DNA of 64,000 nucleotides from Methylomonas sp. AM2-LC (GTDB lineage: Bacteria > Pseudomonadota > Gammaproteobacteria > Methylococcales > Methylomonadaceae): assembly GCF_039904985.1 (NCBI RefSeq), contig NZ_CP157005.1, forward strand, positions 4,793,501 through 4,857,500, read 5' to 3'. Under the pieces are notes generated by a model. The model was not told where the DNA came from. It made no database searches and worked only from the letters and a program-made list of their open reading frames with translations. A program made the position numbers and the translations under genes. Positions 26,077 to 35,443 of this stretch are shown here, piece by piece (within the stretch, counting starts at the first letter, position 1; each line of letters opens with the position of its first letter).

Positions 26077-27245
26077 TTAAAACTCCAGGCGTACTAAACC
26101 CATCACCGTTGTGGGAGCACCAGGCATAATGCCGTAACCTATTGCAGGCAGAGATTGCGAGCCTGGTGTGCTCTCGTAATAGTGTTTATCCAAAATATTA
26201 TAAGCATTGATTTGAGTAGACAATTTAGTCTTGCCCAGTTTTATGCCATAGCCTGCCATTAAATCTACCGTTGCGTAACCTGGGAGTTGTAGGTCGTTAT
26301 TCAAGTCACCTTGGCGCTGGTCGCGCAACACCACCCCGGCTCCAAATTTTAGACCGCGTAACTCGGTATCCAGAAATTCGTATGTATTCCAGAATGATGC
26401 GCTATTGCGTGGTACATTGGGTAAACGGTTACCGATGCTTCCCGTTCCACCATTGAAATCGCTATCTCGGGTAACACGGGAATCAATATAGGAATAGTTA
26501 CCTATCATCCGCCAACCCGGTAATACTTCCCCTGCTAAATCCAATTCAACGCCCCGATTGCGTACTTCCCCGATCGCACGATAAGCTCCTGTTTGCAATC
26601 CGAGCGGACTCGTATCGGCAATCGCTAAATTTTGTTTGGTAATGTCAAACCAGGCCAGAGAGCCGGTAAATCTGCCATCAAAAAGTTCGGTTTTGATACC
26701 GCCTTCATATTGCTCTGCCGTTACTGGAGGTAGAGGGGTGTTATCGGCGTTATGACCCTGACTTAAACCGAAATTTTCAACGTAGTTGGCGTACAGACTT
26801 AGTTCTTTAGCCGGTTGCCATAACACTCCAAACCTTGGTTTGACAGCCGTATCATGGTTGGATACCGGTGTATAGGGTTGCAAGGCTCGAGCAGGATTTG
26901 AGAAATATAAATCTTGGGTCCAGGTCGTATTGGTTGCATCGTCGTAACGAAAACCCGCTAGCACATGTAACTTATAGGGTAGTTCCAATTGATCCTGGAA
27001 ATAAAATCCGCCCCATCCCTCATCCTGACCGTTGCGGCTAAGTCTGTTAGGGTTGGAAATATTGGCAATAAGAAGCGAATAATCCGGACTGACGGCATCA
27101 AGAATAGGTGATTCTTGGCTATAGGCGTAAGTATTTCGCATATTTATCCGGGTATAATCGCCGCCTATCAATAAATTATGATGGATGCCCCATGTATCAA
27201 ACTTGCCATTTAGGTTGATTGTTGAATAATAGGAGCTTCTTGCAA
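26077..27245 (-). pseudogene. TonB-dependent siderophore receptor, C-terminal part (split by IS)
   Basis: About 390 residues of beta barrel, ending ...GLVRLEF, the usual last strand. The frame is open across the junction at 27245 (RSSYYSTINLNGKFDTWG). It contains ENFGLSQGHNADNTPLPPVTAEQYEGG and GEVRNRGVELDLAGEVLPGW, hallmark siderophore receptor strands close to those of the receptor at 41193. The N-terminal part is at 28630-29989. Joined without the IS, about 840 residues would result. As it stands the receptor is inactive unless the IS excises. Confidence 0.85.
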
Positions 27246-28629
27246 AACACTCAGCAAATAAGAGCTAATTAGCAACGCTCCATAACGTCAATCAACTCGA
27301 AACGCCAATTTTCGAAAATTTGAATGCGATTTCCTTTTTATAAGCGGGTTTGGTTAAATTTGGGTAATAGCAACCCTCTGCCAAAGTCGGCAGAACAGAT
27401 TTTCCGATTGAAAAGTTCGTTTAGGTCATTAATCTCATCAACTGGTCTGCTGCCAGAACCAACACGCCGAACATTAAGTGGCTCATCACTTTCACCGACC
27501 CCTGAACACGAACAAAACGACCACCAAATTCATCTTTCAATCGACCATTGGCGCGTTCAGCCTGTGTCCGCTCGTTGTAGCGCTGAGCTTCATGGGGTGC
27601 GAACTGTTTCTTTTCTCCACCTCTCGGATTATGATCGATTAGCGGCACATGCCCCAGACTTTGGCTATGCCTTCTCAATTCATCGCTACAGTAGGCGGCG
27701 TCCATCAGATCATACAAGTTCGTTACCCGGCTGGCACTGATCAAGGATAACGGTACAGCCGTTTGGCTATCGTGTACGGATGCACTGGTCAGTAACGCAC
27801 TGATTGGCACACCACAGTCAGCCGTATCAAGGTGCAGTTTATAGCCATTCCAACTGTTCTTGTAACCTTGGGCATTGCACTTGCTGCCACGATCACAATC
27901 TGTTGGTAGTTCATCCAGCATGACTGGGAGCGTTTGTGTCAGTTGCCGACCAATCCGAGTTGTCTTCGGTTCACGGACTTCGCCAGCCTTGGGGCGGCCG
28001 CGCTTGGCAACTTTTTCGGCAGGCTGGGCCACCTTCTCTGCTTTTTTCGCTGGTTTTTCCCGTGCTTCAATCGCTGTGCCGTCACGACTGATGTGGCCGA
28101 CTAAACGCTCGCCTAAATGTTCTTTAATCAACACCTCATGCACCCGTTCGGCCAATCTGTTCTGTGCGAACTCAGCAAAAGCGCGTGAGAAGGTCGCTTC
28201 GGTCGGTAATCGCTTCCACATCGGAAAACCACATAACCGTCGTAAGGCTCGATCTATTTGCAGGCGCTCAAGCAAGCCAACTGTCGTTGATAAACCCAGA
28301 ACAACTTTCGCCACAAAAGCATTCGCCAATGCACCGCGATCATGGGGTGGGCGTCCCACGCCAAACCACGTATTCTCAATAAACTCTTCAATTCTGACCC
28401 ATTCCAAAATATGAATGAGCTTTTCTAATTTCGGTGTCAGGCAACCCACTTCCTCTTTTAATTCAGGAATCAAATCGTATTGGATAGCATTCCAACGTTG
28501 CAGAAAATCAGTAGGTTGCGTATTATTCATAGGAGGGCGTTGATGTGTGCGTCAGAAACTCCATCGTGCCAGAAATGGCCGCCCTTTTCTACCTCTTTTT
28601 CGGGGAAAATCCCGCTCAAATCTGTAGTT
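27246..28629 (-). mobile_element. IS5-superfamily-like insertion sequence inside the receptor gene
   Basis: 1384 bp inserted in the receptor reading frame. TTGCAA occurs on both sides (27240-27245 and 28630-28635), consistent with a 6-bp target duplication. The ends (AACACTCAGC... and, on the other strand, AACTACAGAT...) match only weakly, so exact borders may shift by a few bases. It carries one transposase gene. Confidence 0.75.
27421..28530 (-). CDS. DDE transposase (IS5/IS4-like, DUF772 type)
   Basis: 369 residues. The N-terminal DUF772-like domain (about 60-125) contains RGALANAFVAKVVLGLST and LPTEATFSRAF. DDE core pieces follow: HISRDGTAIEAREKP (first Asp), LYDLMDAAYCSDELR (second Asp) and YNERTQAERANGRLKDEFGG (Glu). 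A Lys/Ala-rich insert lies near 160-190. The frame is intact, so the element may still be mobile. Confidence 0.88.
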   Translation of the reverse strand: MNNTQPTDFLQRWNAIQYDLIPELKEEVGCLTPKLEKLIHILEWVRIEEFIENTWFGVGRPPHDRGALANAFVAKVVLGLSTTVGLLERLQIDRALRRLCGFPMWKRLPTEATFSRAFAEFAQNRLAERVHEVLIKEHLGERLVGHISRDGTAIEAREKPAKKAEKVAQPAEKVAKRGRPKAGEVREPKTTRIGRQLTQTLPVMLDELPTDCDRGSKCNAQGYKNSWNGYKLHLDTADCGVPISALLTSASVHDSQTAVPLSLISASRVTNLYDLMDAAYCSDELRRHSQSLGHVPLIDHNPRGGEKKQFAPHEAQRYNERTQAERANGRLKDEFGGRFVRVQGSVKVMSHLMFGVLVLAADQLMRLMT

Positions 28630-29989
28630 TTGCAACTACCTCATAGTTTTCAGCAGATTGATTCTGTTTATATTGAACTAAATAATATGGACATGAGGCA
28701 TTTGTGCAAGTGAATGATTCACCGTAGAATTCTCGCGTTCCTACCGGTATAAACTGAGGATTCAAGTTGCTCATTGGCAAGAAAACTGTTTCAAAACGCT
28801 GAGTCAATTTCCAGTTGTCGTTAAACGCATGCGACCAATCATAACCAAAATTTATTCGTTCGGAATCCAGTTTTGTATTAGGTCCAGACAGATTGCGTGA
28901 AATCGGTAACAGAAGCGGTCTGTTACTAGTTTGCGGAGCCAGAAATCCATAATCGGTTGAATTGTTGCTGCGTTGATATTCCAGATGCAGATTTAGTTTA
29001 GTGCGGTCGGAGATATTCCATAATAAATTTGGCGCAAGGAACACCCTTTCATTATTGAGAAAATCGCGAAAAGATCCGCTATTTTCGTAAGCTAAATTCA
29101 TGCGGTACAGCAAGTCTTTGTTTTCAGTAAGGGGTCCAGTTGAATCTATAGTGGTGCGATAAAAATCGTATGAACCAAATTGTTGCGATATTGCATTGAA
29201 TGGCGTGTCTAGGGGTTTTTTGGTCACCAAGTTAACAATACCACCCGGCTCCATCCGACCGTATAGAATTGATGCCGGTCCTTTAAGGACTTCCACTTGC
29301 TGAATATTAGCCATTTCCCTGAAGCCATCTGTCAGTCGCCCTGTTGGGATCCTTACTCCATCCAGATAATAATCCTGTGTCACAAATCCACGAATAAGCG
29401 TGCCACTTTGTTGTCCATAGGCTGCTCCTACTCCGCTGGCTGGTATAACGCTGCTTATATTTTCCAGTGCCTTGTCTAGCCTAACAGATTGTCGGTCTTC
29501 CATGACTTGCCGAGGTACAACCTGAACATTAAATGGGGTTTCCATTATTGGCGTATCGGTTTTAGTGGCAGTGGTGGCATTTCGGCGGGTGTAATCGGTG
29601 TTATATGGATCGTTGGTATCGTAAACGGCATTGCCGACCACGTTAACTTTCGGCAAAGTGGTAGGATCTGCATTGTTAAGTTGAGGTGCCATTGGTTTTA
29701 CAGAGATAGAGCCATCGGCAGACAAGCTGAATATCAATCCAGAACCAGATAGCATTTCGGTGAGAGCTGCATTTGTAGTGTATCTACCGACTAATTCTTT
29801 GGCTTTGTGCCCGACTACGCTGTCCGATGCATAAAAAATCGAAACACCGGATTGAGTCGCCAGTTTTTGCAGCGCCGGACCTAAATCCTGCGCTTCGATG
29901 CTAAAACTATGCACCGTGTCTGCGGCTAAAATTCCTCTTGACACAACTAAAAATGCTGCTATCAGCAAGGATTGATGTAAAAATCTCAT
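28630..29989 (-). pseudogene. TonB-dependent siderophore receptor, N-terminal part (split by IS)
   Basis: About 450 residues: a signal peptide, an STN domain (about 25-95; FSIEAQDLGPALQKLATQSG), and a plug with KTDTPIMETPFNVQVVPRQV and KGPASILYGRMEPGGIVNLV. The STN domain signals to a FecR-type anti-sigma factor, and the fecI-fecR pair lies divergently upstream at 30583. The barrel breaks at 28630, where the IS supplies a stop a few codons later. It is the FpvA-like receptor of system 1. Confidence 0.88.
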
Positions 29990-29999
29990 GAACTCTCTC

Positions 30000-30256
30000 C
30001 ATTTTATTAGGTACTCAATTTATGTAACGCAATGGAAATCAAAAACCGCCAAAAAAAATCTTTTTGGGGCTTATTTTCTTTCTCAGCTGAAAAAATAAGG
30101 CACTATCGTATGGGTGAATGTGTTTTTGGAGAGGATCAAGCTTCGGATTTAAGGCAAAAAAGACTGAGGCATTTGTGTAAAGAAGGGATAAAACTTGGTA
30201 TTAACGTTTAGCGCTCTAACCAAAGTTTTGAATATCGTTGAACAAAAAGCAAATAC
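30000..30256. other. Divergent intergenic region between receptor 1 and fecI
   Basis: Non-coding on both strands as far as I can judge. It should hold the receptor promoter (- strand) and the fecI promoter (+ strand). T- and A-runs near 30040-30075 lie in the receptor leader. I could not pick confident -35/-10 elements. Confidence 0.4.
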
Positions 30257-30295
30257 GTCTTATGACGCATCTTAACTGTGTCATATGACACAGTT
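30257..30295. promoter_or_regulatory. Paired palindromic operator-like sites upstream of fecI 1
   Basis: Site 2 is a perfect 22-bp palindrome, AACTGTGTCATATGACACAGTT (30274-30295; its core TGTCATATGACA is given here as the key part). Site 1 is an imperfect copy with core GTCTTATGAC (30257-30266). Their centres are 23 bp apart. The same pair with the same 23-bp spacing occurs at 46580-46612 upstream of the other fecI gene. This suggests a shared regulator binding two turns apart. The outer TGTG/CACA letters recall CRP-type sites, but the inner bases differ. Confidence 0.7.
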
Positions 30296-30582
30296 TGCTC
30301 AAGTGCTGGCTTTAAATCTTCGCCAAATTTAACTTCATCGCCAGCTAATTCAAGCCTCAAAAATCTGATTAAAACCCCTAAATTCAGGATCTTGAAATGA
30401 TTTCTAGGGGTGTACCTAATCGAATTTCCACAAAAAGGAATAATAATTGCTTCCTTATAGGATTTACTTATAAAACACCGCATCGGACAGCGGGAAGGAA
30501 ATAGATGAGTTTGACCAGACTATTCACAAAATTGATTAACCCCCGATTAACACTGCAACAACGGTTTTAGACCAGCAGATGT

Positions 30583-31122
30583 ATGCCAAATCGTAAGCGT
30601 TTTCTTGAGATTCTCTTCCTCAATCATGGCAAGGAATTGCTGGCTTTTGCTCGGCAACGTTCCGGAGTCGACTGCGCGGAAGATCTTGTACAAGAGACCT
30701 ATACACGGATTCTGCAACATCCCAATCCTGAAGCCATTGAAAATCCTCGCGCGTTTTTATACAAAACAGCCACTAATCTAAGTGTAGATTTACATCGCAG
30801 ACAGAGCGTTTTAGATCGCGCCCTCTATCAGGAAACTGAAGCAGAAAACGACAACGAACCCGACAGTAAAATTGAAGCTGTGGCTGCCCCTGGGGGGTTG
30901 CCGGAAGATCAATTAGGACATCGTCAAGAGCTTGACCAATTGAATGCTGCCTTGATGGAATTGCCGGAATTAACAAGATATGCTTTCGTACTCCATCGAC
31001 TTGAAGGCTTATCCCATCAAGAAATCGCGCACAGACTCGGTATTTCATTACGGAACTCTGAACGCTATGTAGCGCAAGCTTCTCGACATATCCTGATTCG
31101 TATGGAAGAGTCTCAAAATTGA
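30583..31122 (+). CDS. ECF sigma factor, FecI type (system 1)
   Basis: 179 residues. Sigma region 2 (LLAFARQRSGVDCAEDLVQE ... YTRILQHPNPEAIENPRAFLY) and region 4 (LPELTRYAFVLHRLEGLSHQEIAHRLGISL) are both clear, with the HTH in the latter. Size and sequence are those of FecI-like sigma factors controlled by a FecR anti-sigma and an STN-bearing receptor. The fecR gene follows on the same strand and the receptor is divergent, so it most likely activates the receptor operon 26-30 kb. Confidence 0.9.
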   Translation: MPNRKRFLEILFLNHGKELLAFARQRSGVDCAEDLVQETYTRILQHPNPEAIENPRAFLYKTATNLSVDLHRRQSVLDRALYQETEAENDNEPDSKIEAVAAPGGLPEDQLGHRQELDQLNAALMELPELTRYAFVLHRLEGLSHQEIAHRLGISLRNSERYVAQASRHILIRMEESQN

Positions 31123-31308
31123 TTTCTTGCTGATGTCCGTATACTACCATCCGTTCTATAATGCTTTTTTAGCCCCCAAAGCTTCTATTGGTTACGATTT
31201 TCTATTCAAGCATCGTACTTTTTTTGTGGCGCAGAGCGAAGTCGGTATTATTAACGCTCTGATTTGGCGGTTTTTACGATTTGAAGCGTTATACAAAGTA
31301 AGGAGGGG

Positions 31309-32313
31309 ATGTTTTCCCTTTGCCCTATTCATTCTGTTTTCCTGAAAACCATGCCATCTCCAGAATTAAAAAACAAATCAAGAGATGAAGCCATAGACTG
31401 GGTTCTAAAGCTGCGCTCGAAATCCGTGACGCAGGAGGATAGACAGGCTTTTATAAGCTGGTTGGCTAAAGACCCCGAGCACCGACAGATTTACGAAAGA
31501 CTTGTCGTTCGATGGGAGGGTTTGGATCGATTGAAAGGTGCGGATTTTCCGCTTCGCAATAAGGCGCTTAGCTATCGCCCACCTGTTCGTAATAGCTGGC
31601 ATCAATGGGGGGGGCTTGCTGTGGCCGCCTCTGTTTTTTTGGCACTAGGCGTAAGCTTTTTTATCCCCGAAGTTTGGAAGAGCAGCGATGCTCTCTACTC
31701 TACCCATCATGGTCAGCATTACACCATTAATCTTGCAGATGGTTCTCATCTAGAATTGAATAGCGATACTGAAGTGCATGTCCACTTTAATTACTGGAAA
31801 CGTTCAGTCAAGCTGGTGCGTGGCGAGGTATTTTTCAGTGTCGTTCATGATGCAGATCACCCGTTTGTGGTGACAGCCGCCAATGGTCAAATTGAAGACA
31901 TCGGGACAGAGTTCGATGTTTATTTGCAGGCCGACAAGGTGTTAATCGGCGTTCAAGAAGGGAATGTTCGGGTGAATGCGAACGAAAGTCGCGATTTAAG
32001 CGCCAATCAACTGTTGGCTTATAACCGGGCAGGTGAATTTATCGATCAACCCACGGAAGCAGTGGAAAACTTTACCGCTTGGCGGCAAGGACAATTGGTG
32101 TTTGATGACCGAAGGCTGGACGAAGTGCTTGCTGAACTAGGCCGCTACCACAATATAAAACTGAGTCTGGCAAGCTCGGCCTTAGGAAATCTCAAGGTCA
32201 GCGGTCGCTTTCAGATTGACCGGCTTAACAGTGCTCTCGACATCATCACCTCAACTCTTCCGATCACCATACAACACCCTAGCGCAGATGAGGTGGTGTT
32301 AAGGAAACGTTAA
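31309..32313 (+). CDS. FecR-type anti-sigma regulator (system 1)
   Basis: About 320-334 residues. ATG 31309 has an AGGAGG almost abutting it; ATG 31351 starts at the conserved N terminus (MPSPELKNKSRDEAIDWVLK) and is perhaps the true start. The N-terminal sigma-binding region carries AIDWVLKLRS ... FISWLAKDPEH, then a single membrane segment (GGLAVAASVFLALGVSFFI). The periplasmic FecR domain follows with YTINLADGSHLELNSDTEV and the VEDIGTEFDVY-type block, then a STN-like end (AELGRYHNIKLSL). It relays receptor occupancy to FecI. Confidence 0.9.
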   Translation: MFSLCPIHSVFLKTMPSPELKNKSRDEAIDWVLKLRSKSVTQEDRQAFISWLAKDPEHRQIYERLVVRWEGLDRLKGADFPLRNKALSYRPPVRNSWHQWGGLAVAASVFLALGVSFFIPEVWKSSDALYSTHHGQHYTINLADGSHLELNSDTEVHVHFNYWKRSVKLVRGEVFFSVVHDADHPFVVTAANGQIEDIGTEFDVYLQADKVLIGVQEGNVRVNANESRDLSANQLLAYNRAGEFIDQPTEAVENFTAWRQGQLVFDDRRLDEVLAELGRYHNIKLSLASSALGNLKVSGRFQIDRLNSALDIITSTLPITIQHPSADEVVLRKR

Positions 32314-32606
32314 CAGTATCCGAACGACTGCAATAAATGAACAAAACAAGCGAAATCACATCAACCGGCATTGATTTAATAGCTGATTTTCCAAAACCCA
32401 TCAGAATCGAAAACAATGGCAGGATTCATAATCTACAGGCCGTTAAAAACTGGTCGGAAGGAAAAAATGCCGCAAATATCATCCGAACTGCTTATATGGT
32501 ACCGTAAAAATAGAATCCAGGCTGTGAATGAAAATGCCACCATGTCAAAAGAGTCCATTAACACCATTCGGATTGCGTTTCTCTTTGGAAAAATGAGAGC
32601 GCAATC

Positions 32607-32837
32607 GTGAGCTTAACCAGCCAACTCAAAAATCTAAGTCCAGAGCAAATCAAGAGCTTGAGCGACACCATGCTCAATGCCAGCATTGCTTTTGAGACTG
32701 GCGGAAATTATCGCGAGGTCTTCCGAAGAGCCAAGCAACGCAAGATAGGAGTCTTGCGGCGTATATATGAGCTTTTGGAAAATGCCTCTTACGAAGAAAT
32801 TGAAAATCTATCCAAGAGCCTGTCAGAGCCTTTATAA
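32607..32837 (+). CDS. Small protein of unknown function, duplicated at 51691
   Basis: 76 residues starting at GTG 32607. Helical, charged: LTSQLKNLSPEQIKSLSDTM, then NASIAFETGGNYREVFRRAK and RRIYELLENASYEEIENLSK. No signal peptide. The twin at 51691 shares most residues and also the upstream ~45 bp (TTCGGATTGCGTTT...), so this is a mobile or recently duplicated unit. No family recognised. Confidence 0.6.
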   Translation: MSLTSQLKNLSPEQIKSLSDTMLNASIAFETGGNYREVFRRAKQRKIGVLRRIYELLENASYEEIENLSKSLSEPL

Positions 32838-33183
32838 AAACTTTCGGAAAGTTATTGGCTTTGTTGCACAAAGCCACGAATACCACAAACGCGGGAATGA
32901 GCTTGAACCGCTTGGCATTGATCTGGATACCCTCGCACCTATCGAGGGTATTATACAAGCAACCTATATTGCCATCGGAGTAACGATCGACGGGGCAGCC
33001 GATGGTTCCTCCGAGTGGGACTGGGCAGGAACGCTTTTTGGTTTATATGGCGATACGGACGGCACGGACGACGCTTTTTTGAAAGTGGCTGAGGAACTGC
33101 GAGAAACTTACCGCAATGAAATGCTGGGCTTAAGTGGCTTGGACAAAGCTTGCAAATGGCTAAGCCGAGCGCGTTCAAATTGA
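32838..33183 (+). pseudogene. 5'-truncated remnant gene, unknown
   Basis: About 115 codons remain open (LEPLGIDLDTLAPIEGIIQA ... SEWDWAGTLFGLYGDTDGTD) ending CKWLSRARSN. No start codon or ribosome site lies in the stretch after the previous gene, so it looks like a gene whose 5' part was lost. Its last codons recur at 16111-16167, so the original duplicated block once included it in both places. Confidence 0.45.
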
Positions 33184-33325
33184 GTGACTGGAGTAATAGC
33201 CAGATGCGCTTAATATCTAACAGGACAAGTAGGCTGATTTCGCTATTGTTCCTAAGTTACAAACAACAGCTTGCCCCTGGTCGCAAGCAATGAGCTTCCC
33301 GACAAAATTGGTAAAATCAATTCTA

Positions 33326-34141
33326 TCAATCATTGATTTTATAATTTTTACGTGCAGCATTGACTAAATGCCGTAATTCCTGACCCGGCTTAAAGTGAAT
33401 GATTCGTTTTTCGTAGATGAGTACGGCTTGACCTGTTTTAGGGTTTCTACCGACACGAGCATCACGATTCTTTACAGCGAAACTACCAAAACCCCTGATT
33501 TCGATGCGCTCGCCGTTAGCAAGGGTAGCTATTGACGTGCGGTTTTGCCGCAGGAAGAAGTTGTAGGCAATCACCGCCGGAATCGCCACAGCGATACCCA
33601 GCGCTGTAGCTATCAGTGCTTCACCGATCGGGCCGGCCACCACATCCAGGCTGGCATTACCCTGGGCGCTGATGTCCTTAAGCACATGCATGATGCCCCA
33701 GACTGTGCCGAACAAGCCGATAAACGGTGCGGTACTGCCTATGCTGGCCAGCCAGCCTAAGCCGGATTCCATCAGGGCTTTTTCTTTCTGTAATTGCTGA
33801 CGCAATCCCCGTTCGATCAATTCATGCCAAGCGGCATGGTGTTCCAAAGTATTCGACTTAGCTAGATTCTTGGCTCGTGCATAGGTCTGACTGCCAACCG
33901 ATAATACCCTGCCCGCCTGAGTGTTGAGGCTTTTGTCAGTCTCAATTTCCGACTGGGTCAGCGTGGCCAACCGGCTAATATCGGGAAACTGGTTAATGAC
34001 TTTTCGATTGCGAACCCGATTCAGCGCCATTTCACCGGCTTTTAAGATAATTACGCTCCAGGTCAGCAACGAAAAACAGCCGAGCATGCATAAGGTGCTG
34101 TCTACAATGGTGGTTTCGGAAAAATTCAAGGGTGTCTCCAT
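33326..34141 (-). CDS. ExbB-IHF beta chimera (system 2)
   Basis: 271 residues from ATG 34141; TTG 34129 corresponds to the start of the system 1 ExbB and also has GGAG before it. Residues 1-205 are ExbB with all three membrane segments ([39 protein letters not shown]). Residues 206-271 are the C-terminal two thirds of an IHF beta-like protein ([20 protein letters not shown] ... [11 protein letters not shown]). Compared with 16331-17768, a deletion removed the ExbB tail, all of exbD and the IHF N terminus, yet left the frame open. Whether the protein works is unknown; the ExbB core is complete. Confidence 0.85.
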   Translation of the reverse strand: METPLNFSETTIVDSTLCMLGCFSLLTWSVIILKAGEMALNRVRNRKVINQFPDISRLATLTQSEIETDKSLNTQAGRVLSVGSQTYARAKNLAKSNTLEHHAAWHELIERGLRQQLQKEKALMESGLGWLASIGSTAPFIGLFGTVWGIMHVLKDISAQGNASLDVVAGPIGEALIATALGIAVAIPAVIAYNFFLRQNRTSIATLANGERIEIRGFGSFAVKNRDARVGRNPKTGQAVLIYEKRIIHFKPGQELRHLVNAARKNYKIND

Positions 34142-34237
34142 ATGGTTATTGTTTTAGTTTTGTTCATAGTGTTTTTTTTATTTGTTATGGCTATCGAGTT
34201 TGGTCTGGCTATTTGTGCATCGCAATTCCTTGTAATC

Positions 34238-34260
34238 GCCCGGATCAACCTTATCCGGGC
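34238..34260. repeat. Intercistronic hairpin between tonB and exbB (system 2)
   Basis: GCCCGGAT and ATCCGGGC with a 7-base loop, the counterpart of 17852-17874. The surrounding ~110 bp of non-coding sequence are nearly unchanged between the two copies. Confidence 0.6.
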
Positions 34261-34340
34261 AGTTCAACATCCTTGTTGCCCCGGATAAGGTAAGAGGCAG
34301 GCATCCGGGAATACTTTGAGGGAAACCATGTCCATGATAA

Positions 34341-35114
34341 TCATTCCAGACTAAAATCAATCGGCACACTGGCCCAGCTGGCTTCGGCAAATTCGCCGCG
34401 TTTGGCTGGCACAAACCGCCATTTCTTCACCGCTTCCAGTGCCGATTCATCCAGCACATCATGACCACTGGAGCGTTGCACGATGACTTGTGCGGCGTGG
34501 CCGTCAGCTGTGATGTACACTCGTAAAATGACTAAACCTTCCCAATGCCGCTGGCGAGCAGTCATCGGATACTCCGGTTTGGGATTATTCAAATAATTGG
34601 CGTCCGAATTGGCTGGGGTATAGGTATCGTTGCGCGGTGAGGCAGCACGCTCATGGTTTTCAGTCGGCGGCGCCGATGAGGTGGGCGGTACACTGTCCGG
34701 CTCGTCCTTTTGAACTTCAACCTGTTTCACCTTGGTCTCGGAAGGCAGCGGCTTCGGCTTGGGTTTCTTCAATGGTTTGGGGTCAGTTTTTTTCACCTCT
34801 TTGGGTGGCACTGGCGTGGGCGGCGTGATGGGCTGGTTCACCGCCGGTGAAGGCGGCGCGGACAACATCATGTCTATCATCGGCAACGGTACGGCAGCGG
34901 AAAACGGGAGCGGCGCAGGACGATTGACATACCAGAATAAAAGACAGCCATGCAATAAGGCCGCCGCCAGGGTGGCAGAGAATATGGCCAACGGACGGCG
35001 ATACTTGGCTGAACCCGGCGCGGCGATCAAAGGCAAGCCACCCTCGTTAGGCGTACTCAAGGCCGAAGGCAAAAACAGCGACATACTCGGAAATTGGATG
35101 ATTGCTTTAAACAT
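34341..35114 (-). CDS. tonB: TonB energy transducer (system 2)
   Basis: 257 residues. It is nearly the same as the system 1 TonB, including a membrane segment near 43-60, a PPTPVPPKEVKK spacer and a NPKPEYP/QRSSGHDVLDESALEAVKKW TonB domain. The KPKP tract is four residues shorter, which accounts for the size difference. It overlaps the coiled-coil gene by 8 bp. It should act on the receptor at 41193. Confidence 0.93.
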   Translation of the reverse strand: MFKAIIQFPSMSLFLPSALSTPNEGGLPLIAAPGSAKYRRPLAIFSATLAAALLHGCLLFWYVNRPAPLPFSAAVPLPMIDMMLSAPPSPAVNQPITPPTPVPPKEVKKTDPKPLKKPKPKPLPSETKVKQVEVQKDEPDSVPPTSSAPPTENHERAASPRNDTYTPANSDANYLNNPKPEYPMTARQRHWEGLVILRVYITADGHAAQVIVQRSSGHDVLDESALEAVKKWRFVPAKRGEFAEASWASVPIDFSLE

Positions 35115-35424
35115 GTGTCGATGACCGGCGCCTTGGCTGTGCCTTCGATACGTTAACTACTGGCTGACGATTCGGGGTAACTGGCAAGCCTTCCAGACCG
35201 CATCGATCCGCCTGTTCAGATTTGACCGAACATTGCTGTTGCAATTGTTGCATCTGTATTTGCAATGCTTGTAGTGCAGCCTGAGTTAATCGCAGTTGTT
35301 CGTGCAAAAACTCAAAGTGAATCTGAAAATAGCGGGCGGTCGGAAAACCCGCTCCCGCCTTTAAGGCCAGATCGGTTTCGCCTGGATCTATCTCAGTATT
35401 TCTGGAAATTGACTTGCTGCGCAT
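35107..35424 (-). CDS. Coiled-coil protein of unknown function linked to TonB (system 2)
   Basis: 105 residues from ATG 35424 with GGAGGAAAACGC upstream. It differs from the 18734 copy mainly in the first 10 residues (MRSKSISRNTEIDPGETD) and a few heptad positions. The Gln/Leu-rich heptads and the identical C-terminal tail (ending RRRSSTHV) are kept. Same position relative to exporter and tonB as in system 1, although the exporters differ (RND there, ABC here). So it travels with tonB, not with the pump type. Confidence 0.75.
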   Translation of the reverse strand: MRSKSISRNTEIDPGETDLALKAGAGFPTARYFQIHFEFLHEQLRLTQAALQALQIQMQQLQQQCSVKSEQADRCGLEGLPVTPNRQPVVNVSKAQPRRRSSTHV

Positions 35425-35443
35425 GCGTTTTCCTCCTGATTTT

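Noticed and set aside
30274..30295. Fur box or LuxR box
   Set aside because: The sequence lacks the GATAAT repeats of Fur sites, and the spacing between CT and AG is too long for a lux box.
30208..30483. 91-codon open frame on the - strand upstream of fecI 1
   Set aside because: It covers the palindromic site pair, has no ribosome site and no recognisable protein features; it is more likely part of the regulatory region.
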